A stretch of DNA of 64,000 nt from Ottowia beijingensis (GCF_013423955.1 NZ_JACCKX010000001.1:3944473-4008472); one strand, 5' to 3'. Positions 52,163 through 62,704 are shown, counted from the first letter of the stretch. A program made the numbers and translations. The notes: a model not told the origin generated them from the sequence alone.

Positions 52163-53270
52163 GGCGGTCTCAAATCTGAAGTGCAACACCGCTGGTTGAT
52201 ATTCAATGAATGGTAGCGGAGTTCCTCTCGGCGATAGCCGCCATGAATCGCTGTAAGGCCTGATAGGGAGAATCCCATCCGAGCGTCTGCCGAGGACGGT
52301 TGTTCATCAGATCGGCCATGGAATCCAGCGCCTCCTGGTCATGCACGCTCAGGTCTGTGCCCTTGGGCATGAACTGGCGCAGCAGCCCATTGGTATTCTC
52401 GCAACTGCCCTTTTGCCAAGGGCTGTGCGGATCACAAAAGTACACGCGCATACCAAGGGCTTCGGCGAGCTCCTTATGCCGGGCCATCTCCTTGCCCTGG
52501 TCATAGGTGAGCGTCTGGCGCATCGGGTCTGCAATCTGGCGCAGCTTGTTGGTGAACGCAGCCAGTGCACTCTCAGCCGATGCGTCAGGCATCTTGCACA
52601 GCAGCACCAGGCGCGTTGAGCGCTCGACCAGCACACCCACCGCCGACTTGTTGCCAGCGCCCTTGATCAAATCCTCCCAATGCCCCGGCATCACGCGATC
52701 ATTGACCTCGGGTGGGCGAACATGGATAGAGACCATGTCTGGAATCTGACCGCGCCGATGAGAGCCTGCTGAACGCGGGCGGCGTGTACTCTTGCCCTGG
52801 CGCAGCAGTGCGATGAGCTGGCGGCGCAACTCGCCGCGTGGGTATGCATAGATGGCGGTGTAGATGCTCTCGTGCGAGGCATGCTTGCTTGGCTCTTGGG
52901 GATACATGCGCTGGAGTGTGTGTGTAATCTGCTGGGGCGACCACAGCCAGCACAGCATGGTGGTGACAAGCATCCACAACGCCCCGGAGCTGTGCAGTTT
53001 GGGGCATGGCCTGACCTGAATGCGACGCTGCTGGCACAGGCGCTGCGCAGGCGCGCTGGCGTAACTGCCATTGCAGGCGTTGCGCCGCAACTCACGGCTG
53101 ATGGTGCTTGGGCTGCGGCCTTGAAGGCGGGCTATGGCCCTGATGCTCCAGCCCTGCTGGCGCAGCGATGCCAACGTCACCCTATCTTCTGGCTGCAAGT
53201 GTTCGTATCTCTTTCTCATCTGCATACATTACCCTCGGTGAGGGTGTTGCACTTCAGATTTGAGACCGCC
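52163..53270 (-). mobile_element. IS30-family element
   Basis: 1108 bases. Perfect inverted ends GGCGGTCTCAAATCTGAAGT...; flanked by CAG (52160-52162 and 53271-53273), a three-base duplication. Inserted just after the LysR gene stop. Confidence 0.92.
52203..53225 (-). CDS. IS30-family transposase
   Basis: 340 residues, intact. HTH: RYEHLQPEDRVTLASLRQQGWSIRAIARLQGRSPSTISRELRRN. DDE region: PGHWEDLIKGAGNKSAVGVLVER, TYDQGKEMARHKELAEALGMRVYFCDPHSPWQKGSCENTNGLLRQ. One of the few transposases here without a frameshift. Confidence 0.95.
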   Translation of the reverse strand: MQMRKRYEHLQPEDRVTLASLRQQGWSIRAIARLQGRSPSTISRELRRNACNGSYASAPAQRLCQQRRIQVRPCPKLHSSGALWMLVTTMLCWLWSPQQITHTLQRMYPQEPSKHASHESIYTAIYAYPRGELRRQLIALLRQGKSTRRPRSAGSHRRGQIPDMVSIHVRPPEVNDRVMPGHWEDLIKGAGNKSAVGVLVERSTRLVLLCKMPDASAESALAAFTNKLRQIADPMRQTLTYDQGKEMARHKELAEALGMRVYFCDPHSPWQKGSCENTNGLLRQFMPKGTDLSVHDQEALDSMADLMNNRPRQTLGWDSPYQALQRFMAAIAERNSATIH

Positions 53271-53334
53271 CAGCCTGACCTGCCCCCTCCCTGCCGTACC
53301 AGTCTGAGGTTAGCGAGGTCCGTCAACCAGGAGA

Positions 53335-53610
53335 ATGACGGACATGAAGAAGAGCAGGTTTACGGAGGAGCAGATCATCGGGTTCATCCGCCAGGCAGAG
53401 GCGGGGATGCCGGTGAAGGAGTTGTGCCGCAAGGGCGGCTTCAGCGACGCCACGTTCTACAAGTGGCGCGCCAAGTACGGTGGCATGGATGTGCCCGACG
53501 CCAAGCGGCTGCGTGAGCTCGAATCCGAGAATGCCAAGCTGAAGAAGCTGCTGGCGGAGGCCCACCTGGACATCCACGCGCTCAAGGGCGTCTTCGGGGT
53601 AAAGCGCTAG
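53335..53610 (+). CDS. IS407-group OrfA
   Basis: 91 residues. KKSRFTEEQIIGFIRQAEAGMPVKELCRKGGFSDATFYKWRAKYGGM, then a coiled-coil RLRELESENAKLKKLLAEAHLD. Intact. Confidence 0.93.
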   Translation: MTDMKKSRFTEEQIIGFIRQAEAGMPVKELCRKGGFSDATFYKWRAKYGGMDVPDAKRLRELESENAKLKKLLAEAHLDIHALKGVFGVKR

Positions 53611-53642
53611 CCCCACAGGCGAAGCGCACGGCAATCGCCGCC

Positions 53643-54490
53643 ATGGTGGAGCAGTTCCACCTGTCTGAGCGCCGTGCCTGCCGCCTCGTGGGGCTCTCCC
53701 GTGACAGCTACCGCCATCCGCCCCAGGAAACCGAGATGAACCAGGCTCTGAGCGCCAAGATCATCGAGATCGCCCATGTGCGCCGGCGCTTCGGCTATCG
53801 GCGCATCCACGACCTGCTGCGTCCGGAATTCGCCGGCGTCAACCACAAGCGGGTGCTGCGGCTGTACCAGCAGGCGAACCTGTCGGTGCGCAAGCGCCGC
53901 AAGGCCAAGCGTCCGGCCTCGGAGCGCATGCCGTTGCAGCTGGCCCGCGCCGTCAACGAGGTCTGGAGCATGGACTTCGTGAGCGACAGCCTGGCCAGCG
54001 GCCGCCGCATCAAGTTCCTTACCGTGGCAGATGACTTCAGCCATGAGTGCGTGCAGATCGGCGCCGACTTTGGGATCTCGGGCGAGTACGTTACACGGCT
54101 GCTGGACGAGACCGCGCGGTTCCGCGGCTACCCGCGTGCCGTGCGCACGGACAACGGCCCGGAGTTCACCAGCAGGGCCTTCATGGCCTGGGCTCAAGGT
54201 CACGGCATCCGGCACATCCTGATTGAGCCCGGGCGGCCGATGCAGAACGGCTACATCGAGAGCTTCAACGGCAAGTTCCGCGACGAATGCCTGAACGAGC
54301 ACTGGTTCCAAACGCTGCCTCAAGCCCGAGCTGTCGTTGCAGCCTGGCGCCAGGATTTCAACGAGGTGCGCCCCACAGCAGCCTTGGTCGCATTCCCCCG
54401 CACGCTTTGCGGAGCAGCATCGCCAGCAAGCTGTCGATGCTGCCGAAGACCAGTTACCCAGCAGCCAAATCGATTAACCTTTCAACCCCG
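53643..54490 (+). CDS. IS407-group OrfB transposase, frameshifted near its end
   Basis: DDE residues: SMDFVSDSLASGRRIKFLTVADDFSHE, RTDNGPEFTS, GYIESFNGKFRDECLNEHWF. At the CCCC run near 54372 the frame is lost: the expected VRPHSSLGRIPPHALRSS is in the next frame. Translation in frame runs on to 54626, beyond the element. Confidence 0.9.
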
Positions 54491-54532
54491 GACTTCCTAC
54501 GTTCGATTGGTACGGAGGAAGGGGGCAGGTCA

Positions 54533-54818
54533 AGCCAAATGGTTGCCAAAGCGGCGACAAGGGCCCCGGGGCCGCATAAAAGCAGGCCCATCTGCAGGGA
54601 AAAATGGCGTCCTCTACGCCATCTGAAAACTGCGGCCTTGTAGCACTCGCGAATTCGAGTTGTTCAGGACATCCCTAACTGATGACGCTCGGGGTTCCAA
54701 ACTACTATCGGGATGACCGATACGTGGCATCCGAATTCTCCGTTTTACTGGCATCGGTAGTACTCCTAGAGTTGGCAGTCTTCTTTCGCACTATGACCAA
54801 ACTCAGGAGAAACCAAGA
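54533..54818. other. Leader region before the aldehyde dehydrogenase gene
   Basis: No gene. It once joined the LysR gene directly to the catabolic genes, before the two insertions. It probably holds the regulated promoter; I see AGGAGA at 54805-54810 for the next gene but no clear operator. Confidence 0.5.
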
Positions 54819-56230
54819 ATGGAGACCCAGCTCATCATCGACAACCAGGCCTTGCCTGCGTCCGGCAACGCCACCTACGTCAGACTCCATCCAACCACAG
54901 GCAGCGCAGTCACCCGCGCAGCAGCGGCCAGCGTAGGCGATGCAGTAGCGGCTGTGGAATCGGCACACCGTGCATTCCAGTCCTGGTCGCAGAGCGGCCC
55001 TACGGAGCGCCGAAGAATCCTGTTGAAAGCGGCCGACATTCTGGAATCGAAAACACCGCAATTCATCGAAACCATGGCAAAGGAGATTGGCGCCTCGGAG
55101 CTTTGGTCCGGGTTCAATGTGATGCTGGCAGCCAACCTGTTTCGCGAGGCTGCAGCGCTGGCCACACAAATCCAAGGCGAGACTATCCCGACCGACAAGC
55201 CTGGCGCGCTCTCGATGACCGTACGTCAACCGGTAGGCGTGATCCTGAGCATCGCGCCATGGAATGGCCCCGTGGTTCTGGCTGCGCGCGCCATCGCGTA
55301 CCCGATCATTTGCGGAAATTCCGTGGTTTTCCGCGCTTCAGAGACCAGCCCTAGAACCCACCTGTTGATCGCAGAGGCACTGGTGGAAGCTGGGCTGCCG
55401 CCAGGTGTACTGAATGTCCTCACGAACGACCCAAGCGACGCAGCCGAGGTGGTTGATGCGTTGATCTCTCATAAGGCAGTGCGTCGCATCAACTTCACAG
55501 GATCCACCCGCATTGGTCGCATCATCGCAGAGAAAGCTGGCCGCCATCTGAAACGGTGCCTCCTTGAACTAGGCGGAAAGTCACCCCTTGTCGTTTTGGA
55601 CGACGCGGACATCGACGAAGCAGTCAAGGCGGCCGTGTTCGGCGCGTTCCTCTACCAAGGACAGATCTGCATGTCTACCGAGCGCATCGTAGTTGACGAG
55701 AGAATTGCGGATGAGTTTGTAAAAATTCGCCGCACGGGCTCGTGAACTTCGGGTTGGTGACCCTGCCACTGGGGAGGCCTGCATCATTGGCCCGATGATC
55801 GTAAGGGAATCCGGCGCACGACTCAACCGCATGATTGACGATGCCTTGGCCCAAGGGCGCCAAGATCGCTGCTGGCGGCCGAGCCGATGGAGCCGTGATG
55901 CCCGCCACGATCATCGACTTCGTCACGCCCGGCATGCAGATTTACGACGAAGAGACCTTTGGCCCCATCACGACTGTCGTCCGAGCGCGAAATACCGAGG
56001 ATGCGGTGCGCATCGCGAACGACACAGCCTACGGACTATCTTCTGGGGTATTCGGTCGGGACGTCACTCGTGCGTTGGCAGTAGCGATGCGCATTGAATC
56101 TGGCAGCTGCCACATCAACGGGCCACCGTTCAAAACGAGCTCAAGCTCCCTATGGCGGCACTAAAGACAGTGGCTATGGCCGATTCGACGGACGCGCCGT
56201 CATTGATGAGTTCACCGAACTGAAGTGGCT
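54819..56230 (+). pseudogene. nahF: Salicylaldehyde dehydrogenase-like (NahF), several frameshifts
   Basis: About 470 residues after repair. VRQPVGVILSIAPWNGPVVLAARAIAYPIICGNSVVFRASE, FTGSTRIGRIIAEKAG, LELGGKSPLVVLDDADID and FLYQGQICMSTERI (catalytic Cys) match the NahF/vanillin-type group. Later parts, TPGMQIYDEETFGPITTVVRARNTEDAV and [31 protein letters not shown], lie in other frames. Changes near 55725 (AAAAA), 55853 and 56130-56145. Oxidises salicylaldehyde to salicylate by analogy. Confidence 0.8.
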
Positions 56231-56286
56231 CACGATTGAGCCATCGAACAGCAATACCCCTTCTGAATCGAAACGCACTGAAATTC

Positions 56287-57282
56287 ATGACAAATTTGAA
56301 GAAAACACGGTTGACTGCCGACGACATCAGCGGCGCATGGACCATCATGCCAACACCTGCAACTCCAGACGCTTCCGACTGGCGCGTTCAACACACGGTC
56401 GATCTGGACGAAACGGCCCGCATCGTCGAGGCACTAATCAGTGCGGGCGTGGACGGCATCATCAGCAATGGCACGTTTGGTGAATGTGCCACCCTGACAT
56501 GGGACGAAAAACGCGACTTTATCGCTACTGTAGTCGAGACTGCACGTGGCCGCGTGCCGTTCTTCTGCGGCACAACAGCCTTACATACCCGCGAGGTCAT
56601 CCGCCAGACTCGGGAAGCCATGGACATTGGCGCAAGCGGAACCATGTTGGGCGTTCCGATGTGGTGCAAGATGGAAGTTCCAACTGCAGTACAGTTCTAT
56701 CGCGACGTCTCAGAGGCAGTACCCGAGGCAGCCATCGCCATTTATGCGAACCCGGAGGCTTTCAAGTTCGATTTTCCGCGGCCGTTCTGGGCGCAGGTGT
56801 CGAACATTCCTCAAGTAGTTGCCGCCAAGTACCTTGGAATTGGCATGCTCGATCTCGACCTGAAACTGGCGCCGAGCATCCGCTTCCTTCCGCACGAGGA
56901 CGATTACTACGCAGCTGCGCGGATCGATCCTGAGCGCATGACCGCCTTCTGGTCTAGTGGCTCCATGTGTGGCCCCGCTACGGCGATGCGCCTGCGTGAC
57001 GTCGTGGCCGAAGCAAAACGAACCGGGAATTGGACCGACGCCAAAGGGATCTCTGATGCCATGCGGCAAGCAGATTTGTCGCTCTTTCCTCGCGGAGATT
57101 TTTCGGAGTTCTCCAAGTACAACATTGGCTTGGAGAAGGCCCGCATGGACGCTGCAGGCTGGCTCAAGGCCGGCCCATGCCGTCCGCCGTATCACATAGT
57201 CCCAGAAGAATACTTGGCTGGCGCTCGGAAATCCGGTGAAGCCTGGGCCGCGCTGCATGCGCGCTACGCAAAGCAGGCCTGA
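56287..57282 (+). CDS. nahE: trans-o-hydroxybenzylidenepyruvate hydratase-aldolase-like (NahE)
   Basis: 331 residues, as in NahE. Member of the DHDPS/NAL aldolases: [89 protein letters not shown] (Schiff-base Lys in AAKYLG), [31 protein letters not shown]. It splits the side chain off to give salicylaldehyde and pyruvate. The gene is free of frameshifts. Confidence 0.9.
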   Translation: MTNLKKTRLTADDISGAWTIMPTPATPDASDWRVQHTVDLDETARIVEALISAGVDGIISNGTFGECATLTWDEKRDFIATVVETARGRVPFFCGTTALHTREVIRQTREAMDIGASGTMLGVPMWCKMEVPTAVQFYRDVSEAVPEAAIAIYANPEAFKFDFPRPFWAQVSNIPQVVAAKYLGIGMLDLDLKLAPSIRFLPHEDDYYAAARIDPERMTAFWSSGSMCGPATAMRLRDVVAEAKRTGNWTDAKGISDAMRQADLSLFPRGDFSEFSKYNIGLEKARMDAAGWLKAGPCRPPYHIVPEEYLAGARKSGEAWAALHARYAKQA

Positions 57283-57300
57283 AACGGCGCGGTGAGCGCC

Positions 57301-57934
57301 ATGAACAAGAAAGCTCACGAGCAGATAACCGCACATGGAAATGTGCAGGTTCGTTTCTATTTTGACTTTCTCAGTCCTTATGCTTATTTGGCGCAACATC
57401 GCCTGAAGAATCTATCTGCCAGTCATGGCTGGCAGATAGATTTTCGAACATAGACCTGAGTCATGCCAAGAGGGCCATTGGCAATGTAGGGCCTGCCAAC
57501 CGCGACATGCCAGTGAAACTAACTTATCTTGCCAAGGATTTGTCGCGTTGGGCTGACCTTTACGGCATTCCATTGACGTTCCCGCCAAACTACAACAGTA
57601 GCAGCCTGAATGTTGGCTTGTACTACGAACCATGTAAGGGTTGCGAGGCCGAATATGTAGGTACAGCCTACGGTCTCGTCTGGGGTCTCGGACTAGCACC
57701 GGATGACCCAAAACCCTCGCGTCAGTAGCCCACCACATGAACTGGGATTCTGATGATTTCATCGAGTTCACCCAAAGCGAACCAGGACTGCAGGCGTACC
57801 GTAAGTCCACCGAGGACGCTATCGCGCAACACGTTTTTGGAGTACCCACCATGGCCGTGGGAAATGAGATGTGGTGGGGCAACGATCGCCTGTTCCTACT
57901 TGAAGAACACTTAATGAAGGAGACATCAAAATGA
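57301..57934 (+). pseudogene. nahD: 2-hydroxychromene-2-carboxylate isomerase-like (NahD), frameshifted
   Basis: DsbA-fold isomerase. VRFYFDFLSPYAYLAQHRLKNL at the start, NRDMPVKLTYLAKDLSRWADLYGIPLTFPPNYN in the middle, QHVFGVPTMAVGNEMWWGNDRLFLLEEHL at the end, in three frames. Changes near 57452 and near 57728. Normal length near 200 residues if repaired. Stop overlaps the next gene start. Confidence 0.8.
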
Positions 57935-58924
57935 CACATTTGACAATGACCCGCCGTCATGCATTGACCAGCATTGGGATGCTCGCCGCAGGCACCATAC
58001 CGACTCTCGCCCACGCCGAACCACCGGTCGGCATGGCCACCATCGTAGTCGGTCTCGCTGCAGGTGGCGCCACTGATGCGGCCGCCCGCAGGTTAGCTGA
58101 GGGCATCCGCGGCAACTATGCGAAGACTGTTGTCGTAGAAAACCGCACTGGTGCAGGCGCACGCTTAGCCATCCAACATGTAAAGGCAGCCGCCCCCAAC
58201 GGCAGCACGCTGCTGCTGACGCCAGCTTCCATGATGGCGATCTACCCCCACACCTATAAGGATCTTGCCTACGACCCAGTAAAGGACTTGGTTTCTGTTG
58301 CCCTCGTGTCGACTTCTGAACTCGGCTATGGCGTCGGCTCTGCAGTGCCAGAGTCTGTAAAACCATGGCGGATTACCAGGCATGGATCAAGACTTCGGAG
58401 GCTGCTGCAACATTCGGGCACGGCGCCACCGGATCTGGACCACACTTCCTCGGAGAACTGCTGGGCCGACTGTCGGGCGTGAAAATGACGCAGACAGGCT
58501 ATCGCGGCTCGCAACCAGCGCTACTGGATCTGCTAGGCGGACACATTCCCGCAGTGGCAGCGCCCCTTGGCGAATTCCTGCCCCACATGAAGAGCGGAAA
58601 ATCCGAATGCTGGCCGTCACCGGCAAGGCGCGGTCACGCTTTCTGCCGGATGCACCGACGTTCAAGGAACTGGGCATTGCACTCAGCGACATGACTGAGT
58701 GGTTTGGCGTCTTTGCACCAGCAGGCACCCCGGACAAGCTGGTGCAACAAGCGAATGCTGCAATCAAGGCCGCTCTGACTAACACCGAGCTCGTAAATGC
58801 CTATGGGCAAATGGGCATGGAGGCAATCTGGAGCTCCTCGGCAGACTTGGCTGCGCGCCTGAACTCAGACCTCCAGCGCTGGCGCGGCGTGGTGAAGCAA
58901 ATTGGATTCACCGCCCAATCATGA
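57931..58924 (+). pseudogene. Bug-family (TctC-like) binding protein 1, two frameshifts
   Basis: About 330 residues. Twin-Arg-like start TRRHALTSIGMLAAGTIPTLAHAEPP; IVVGLAAGGATDAAARRLAEGI, VVVENRTGAGARLAIQHVKAAAPNGSTLLLTPASM; then ATGSGPHFLGELLGRLSG and FGVFAPAGTPDKLVQQANAAIKAAL. Frame changes near 58370 and 58602. Periplasmic ligand receptor; no TctA/TctB partner is in the window. Confidence 0.82.
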
Positions 58925-58941
58925 GAGGAGACTTCAGCAGA

Positions 58942-59930
58942 ATGCTCAACCGACGTTCGATAATTCATTCAATCGGCGCTATCGTCGCACTTGGTTCCAC
59001 ATCCCGCGCAATGGCGCAAGGGACAAGTGTGCTGAAGGTGATCAACGGGTTCCCGGCGGGTGGCGTTGTCGACACGGTCAGCCGACGTGTTGGTGAAGGC
59101 ATGGTCAATGCGGGTTACGCAAATTCAGTGGTCGTTGACAACCGGTCAGGCGCTGGAGGGCGCATCGCCTGCACGGCTATCAAGACCGCCGCGCCCGACG
59201 GCCACACTCTGCTGCTGACACCCGACACGGTGTTGTCGCTTTACCCGTTCATATACAACAAGCTCGACTACGATCCTTTCAGAGACTTCCTCCCAATCTC
59301 CGTTGGGGCATTGACCACAGATGCTCTGGCAGTTGGACCCATGGTGCCGGATCAGGTCAAGACACTGAGAGACTACATGGCCTGGGCGAAGGCCAACCCA
59401 CAGCAGGCAAGTTTCGGCTCTCCGGGCACGGGCTCCCCCTTGCATTTGCTCGGATCATTGCTGAGCAGAGAAGCAGGAGTCCCACTTACCCATGTGGCTT
59501 ACCGTGGGGCGGCGCCTGGTGTAGCCGATTTGGTCGGAGGGCAGATCAGCGCCATGATCGCCCCAACGGGAAATTTCTTGAGCTTTCAGCGATCGGGTAA
59601 GTTGCGGCTTCTAGCCACATCAGGCGTGCGACGCACACCGTTCACACCAGAAACCCCCACCTTCGCCGAACAGAAATTTGGTGACGGCTATCCTGCCGAG
59701 GAGCAGTGGTTCGGCTTCTTCGCCCCGGCGTCTACACCTGATGACCTGATAGCGAAGGCAAACAAGAGCATCATCCAGTCCCTAGGAAGCAGGAATGTAG
59801 CCGAATCACTTGCCAGCTTCGGCCTTGTCGCAAAGGGTTCCAGCGCTGCCGAGATGAGCGAAAGCCTTCGAAAACAGCACGACGTCTGGGGTCGGTTGGT
59901 CAAAAACTCGGATTTACGGCGGAATCGTGA
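58942..59930 (+). CDS. Bug-family (TctC-like) binding protein 2
   Basis: About 329 residues. Signal LNRRSIIHSIGAIVALGSTSRAMAQG; NGFPAGGVVDTVSRRVGEGM, VVVDNRSGAGGRIACTAIKTAAPDGHTLLLTPDTV, GSPGTGSPLHLLGSLLSREAG. One missing G at about 59911 hides the true end KNSGFTAES (stop 59928); as sequenced it runs on to 60057. Same family as the protein before it but only distantly alike. Confidence 0.85.
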
Positions 59931-59944
59931 CAAGACCTATTCGC

Positions 59945-60072
59945 AAATTATTTGCGCAGCTCGAGATGCGAAAGAGCGGTATTCCGTTCATCAACACGCG
60001 GGACGGCTTCCTGGCATACATCAAGTGCCAGCAGCATTGGGCCAAGGTAATTGCTGAAGCCAAGCTTGAAAA
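59945..60072 (+). pseudogene. C-terminal remnant of a third Bug protein
   Basis: One frame reads SGIPFINTRDGFLAYIKCQQHWAKVIAEAKLEKLD and stops; the FLA-(Y/D)-x-x-x-x-W-AKVI pattern is the usual end of Bug proteins. The rest of the gene is missing, so a deletion joined it to gene 2. Confidence 0.5.
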
Positions 60073-60103
60073 GCTGGACTAACCCTTGCTTTTAACGGCA
60101 CTC

Positions 60104-60147
60104 GAGCCCGGAATGAGGAGCGTACAACTCGCCTTCCGGGCTTTTTT
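60104..60147 (+). terminator. Terminator of the catabolic cluster
   Basis: Stem AGCCCGGAA / TTCCGGGCT, 20-base loop, then six T. Confidence 0.85.
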
Positions 60148-60191
60148 ATGGGTCTTGCTGCGCAAGCTACTGATTCCCGAGTGGAGTCGTC

Positions 60192-61162
60192 CTAACTGTC
60201 GCATCCCGGACGATCATATGGTCGCTTGTTAAACAGATGCGGGTGCGACTGATACCACTGTTTCATGGCCTGCATGGGCGTACTGCTCTTGAGCGCTGAT
60301 TGCGGCAATTGGTGGTTGTACAGCGCCACATAGCGCAACAAGGTTTGCTCCATGTCCTCGCGGCTGTTGAACCTGTGGGTCTTCAGGACGTCTGCAATAC
60401 GCCCATTGAACCGCTCCACCATACCGTTGGTTCTCGGTGTTCTGGGCTTGGTCAGCCGGTGCTCTATGCCCAGCTCCTGGCACAGTTGATCGAACTCATG
60501 GTTGCCGCTGGGTTCGCGTTCCCGGCTGGCAAACAGGCGGTCTGTGAACTCCTTGCCGTTGTCGGTCAGCAGCTTGGTGATCCTGAGTGGACAGGCCTTG
60601 TGCAATGCCTTCAGGAAGGCTTGCGCACTGGCGGCCGTCTTGTTGGTCTTGAGCTGCACAAACACCCAGCGCGTAGCCCGATCAATGGCCACGAACAGAT
60701 AGCGCCTGCTGCTCTCGTCCTGCATCTGGGGCAGGTACTTCACATCCATGTGCACATAGCCAGGCTCGTAGCTCTTGAAGGCCTTGTGTGCTACCGCAGC
60801 TCCTGGGGTTTGAGGGCGTTGAGGTTGCCCGCGCCATGGCGGCGCAGACAGCGGTCCAAGCCAGAGCGTGAGACATGGGGGCAAATGAACTCGCGCGTGA
60901 CCGCCAGCAGGTCATCCAGGGGCAGCAGCAGGGTACGCCTGAGGTGGAGCACCACGGTCTCTTGCGCAGGCGTGAGCACGGTCTGCAGGTGATGGGCCGT
61001 ATGCGAGCGGTCTGCAAAAACATCGCGCTTCTTCCATTTGTAAACCGTCTGCTCAGTGATCCCGAAGCGCAGGGCCAGGACGTTGGCTGGCTCGTTGCTG
61101 GCTGCGATCTCGGCACGCACCGCGGGCGTGGTGCGGGCGTTCTTGTGCAGGGCAATCAACAT
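60192..61162 (-). CDS. IS481-family transposase, frameshifted
   Basis: About 325 residues. MLIALHKNARTTPAVRAEIAASNEPANVLALRFGITEQTVYKWKKRDVFADRSH, then ...GNLNALKPQ; after a frame loss near 60798, YEPGYVHMDVKYLPQMQDESSRRYLFVAIDRATRWV, LTDNGKEFTDR and GMVERFNGRIAD (DDE). Two copies of AAACCCC there would read KPQTPGAA, so a seven-base unit seems lost. The ends of the element are unclear. Confidence 0.85.
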
Positions 61163-61234
61163 GGCTTTACTCCCTGGGTAGATTGCAAGGACTCTATCAA
61201 CTCTTGCAGGACCGCTCTGGCCATGAAGAGAGGA

Positions 61235-61264
61235 TAAGAACTCCACTTTTCAGGGGCAACCTCA
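61235..61264 (-). repeat. Inverted IS3-type end
   Basis: Reverse of TGAGGTTGCCCCTGAAAAGT..., nearly identical (one mismatch in 30) to the left end of copy 1 at 49800, but pointing the other way. It touches the truncated copy 2. Confidence 0.75.
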
Positions 61265-61265
61265 G

Positions 61266-62133
61266 CTGGAGGTCAGCGCGAGCGGGTACTTCAACTGGCT
61301 GCGCCGGCGTGAGTCTGGCCACGGTGGACCTGCCCGGCGTCACAGCGACGAAGCCCTGCTGGCGTACATGCGCGCCATCCACGCCGAGGTGAAGGGGAAT
61401 ACGGCTGGCCACGCATGCACAAGGAACTGCTGGCCCGGGGCATCCGAGTGGGCAAAGACCGGGTGCGCAAGCTCATGCAGCAGCACGGCATCAGGGCCAA
61501 GACCAAACGCAAGTTCGTGGTGACCACCGATAGCCGCCACAGCCTGCCGGTGGCGCCCGACTTGGTACAGCGGCGCTTCAACCCCGAGGCGCCCAACCAG
61601 CTCTGGAGTGGCGACATCACCTACATCCAAACCGACGAGGGCTGGCTGTACCTGGCTGCGGTCATCGACCTGTTCAACCGTCAGGTGGTGGGCTGGAGCC
61701 TGCAGCCGCACATGCAGGCCAGCCTGGTCAAGGACGCGCTGGCCATGGCGTGGTGGCGCCGCAGGCCGCCTCCTGGGCTGATATTCCACAGCGACCGGGG
61801 CAGCCAGTATTGCAGCCATGAGTTCCAGGATGCCTTGAAGGGCTGGGGCATGCGTTCATCGATGAGCAGAAAGGGTAACTGTTGGGACAACGCACCGACC
61901 GAGAGCTTCTGGGGCCGGCTGAAAACAGCCAGCGTACATGGGTGCAAATTCGCTACCCGTGAGCAGGCCAGGCAGGCGGTGATGGACTGGATGGCCTTCT
62001 ACAATCACCGCAGGCTGCATTCGTCGCTGGGCTACCTCAGCCCGATGCAGTACGAGCAGCGCTGGTACGAGGCACAGCGTAAAAGGCCGCGTGAACCGTG
62101 GGTTAAGAGCTACACGAAACAGGGGCAAGGTCA
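61266..62133 (+). mobile_element. IS3-family element, copy 2, left part missing
   Basis: 868 bases matching 50230-51097 of copy 1 almost exactly. orfA and the start of orfB are gone; the right end TGACCTTGCCCCTG (reversed) is intact. OrfB (61415-62179) has all three DDE residues but carries the same GGGG frameshift as copy 1. Confidence 0.9.
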
Positions 62134-62704
62134 TCCCTCACGTCCTTCTCGCAGCAGTCGTAGAGGATCATCGTTTTGACGAGCAAGTCCTGGTTGCGCT
62201 TGCCAGCGATCCAGCCACGGCGCTTCAGCTCCCTGCCAATGTCCCTCAGCTTCTCTGGTCCGGGCGTTCGGCCGGCCGCGCTTGGCGTTTTGCGTTGAGC
62301 TGGCGGTGCACAGCGGGGCTCAGGTACTTGGTCGCATCGAACTGCACGATCCGATCCACCGCTGCGACGAGATCGTGCACGGCCAGAAGGAGGCCCAGCG
62401 GAGCCGTGATTTCCTCGTCGCCGTGCGTGAGAAAAAGTATCCCCAGTGGGCGCGCCCCGAGGTCACCCAGCGCACCAGCCCCGTAGAGACTCTTCTTGGA
62501 GAGTTGCCGATAAGCGCTCGTCAGGCGCGGCACCGTGGTAACGATTCTGTGCTGCGCGATCAACTTCTCTACCCGCTGCAAGCATCTGTAATGGTGCAGG
62601 CGCATGGCGTAGGGGATTCGATCAACCGCGCGCGCGAGAAACGCTTGTTCCTCTGCCCACCGCGCAATCATCTCGCTCGGCTTGATGCCCGCTGCCGCAA
62701 TCAT
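62134..62704 (-). pseudogene. Island gene split by the composite element, N-terminal part
   Basis: From ATG 62704: IAAAGIKPSEMIARWAEEQAFLARAVDRIPYAMRLHHYRCLQRVEKLIAQHRIVTTVPRLTSAYRQLSKKSLYGAGALGDLGARPLGILFLTHGDEEITAPLG, then a frame loss near 62250 and KLRDIGRELKRRGWIAGKRNQDLLVKTMILYDCCEKDVR up to the element. It has no family I know. The last codons are at 49751-49799. Sits between integrase and the excisionase-like gene. Confidence 0.75.

Larger units (their letters stand above)
53276..54532 (+). mobile_element. IS3-family element, IS407 group
   Basis: 1257 bases. Ends TGACCTGCCCCCT on both sides; AGCC flanks it (53272-53275 and 54533-54536), the four-base duplication expected for the group. 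It lies directly next to the IS30 element. Confidence 0.9.

Noticed and set aside
54682..54936. Small plus-strand frame before the aldehyde dehydrogenase gene
   Set aside because: Overlaps the real gene in another frame and shows no family match.
50230..62133. Diversity-generating retroelement in the phage region
   Set aside because: No reverse transcriptase motif and no template/variable repeat pair; the long repeat is simply two IS3 copies.
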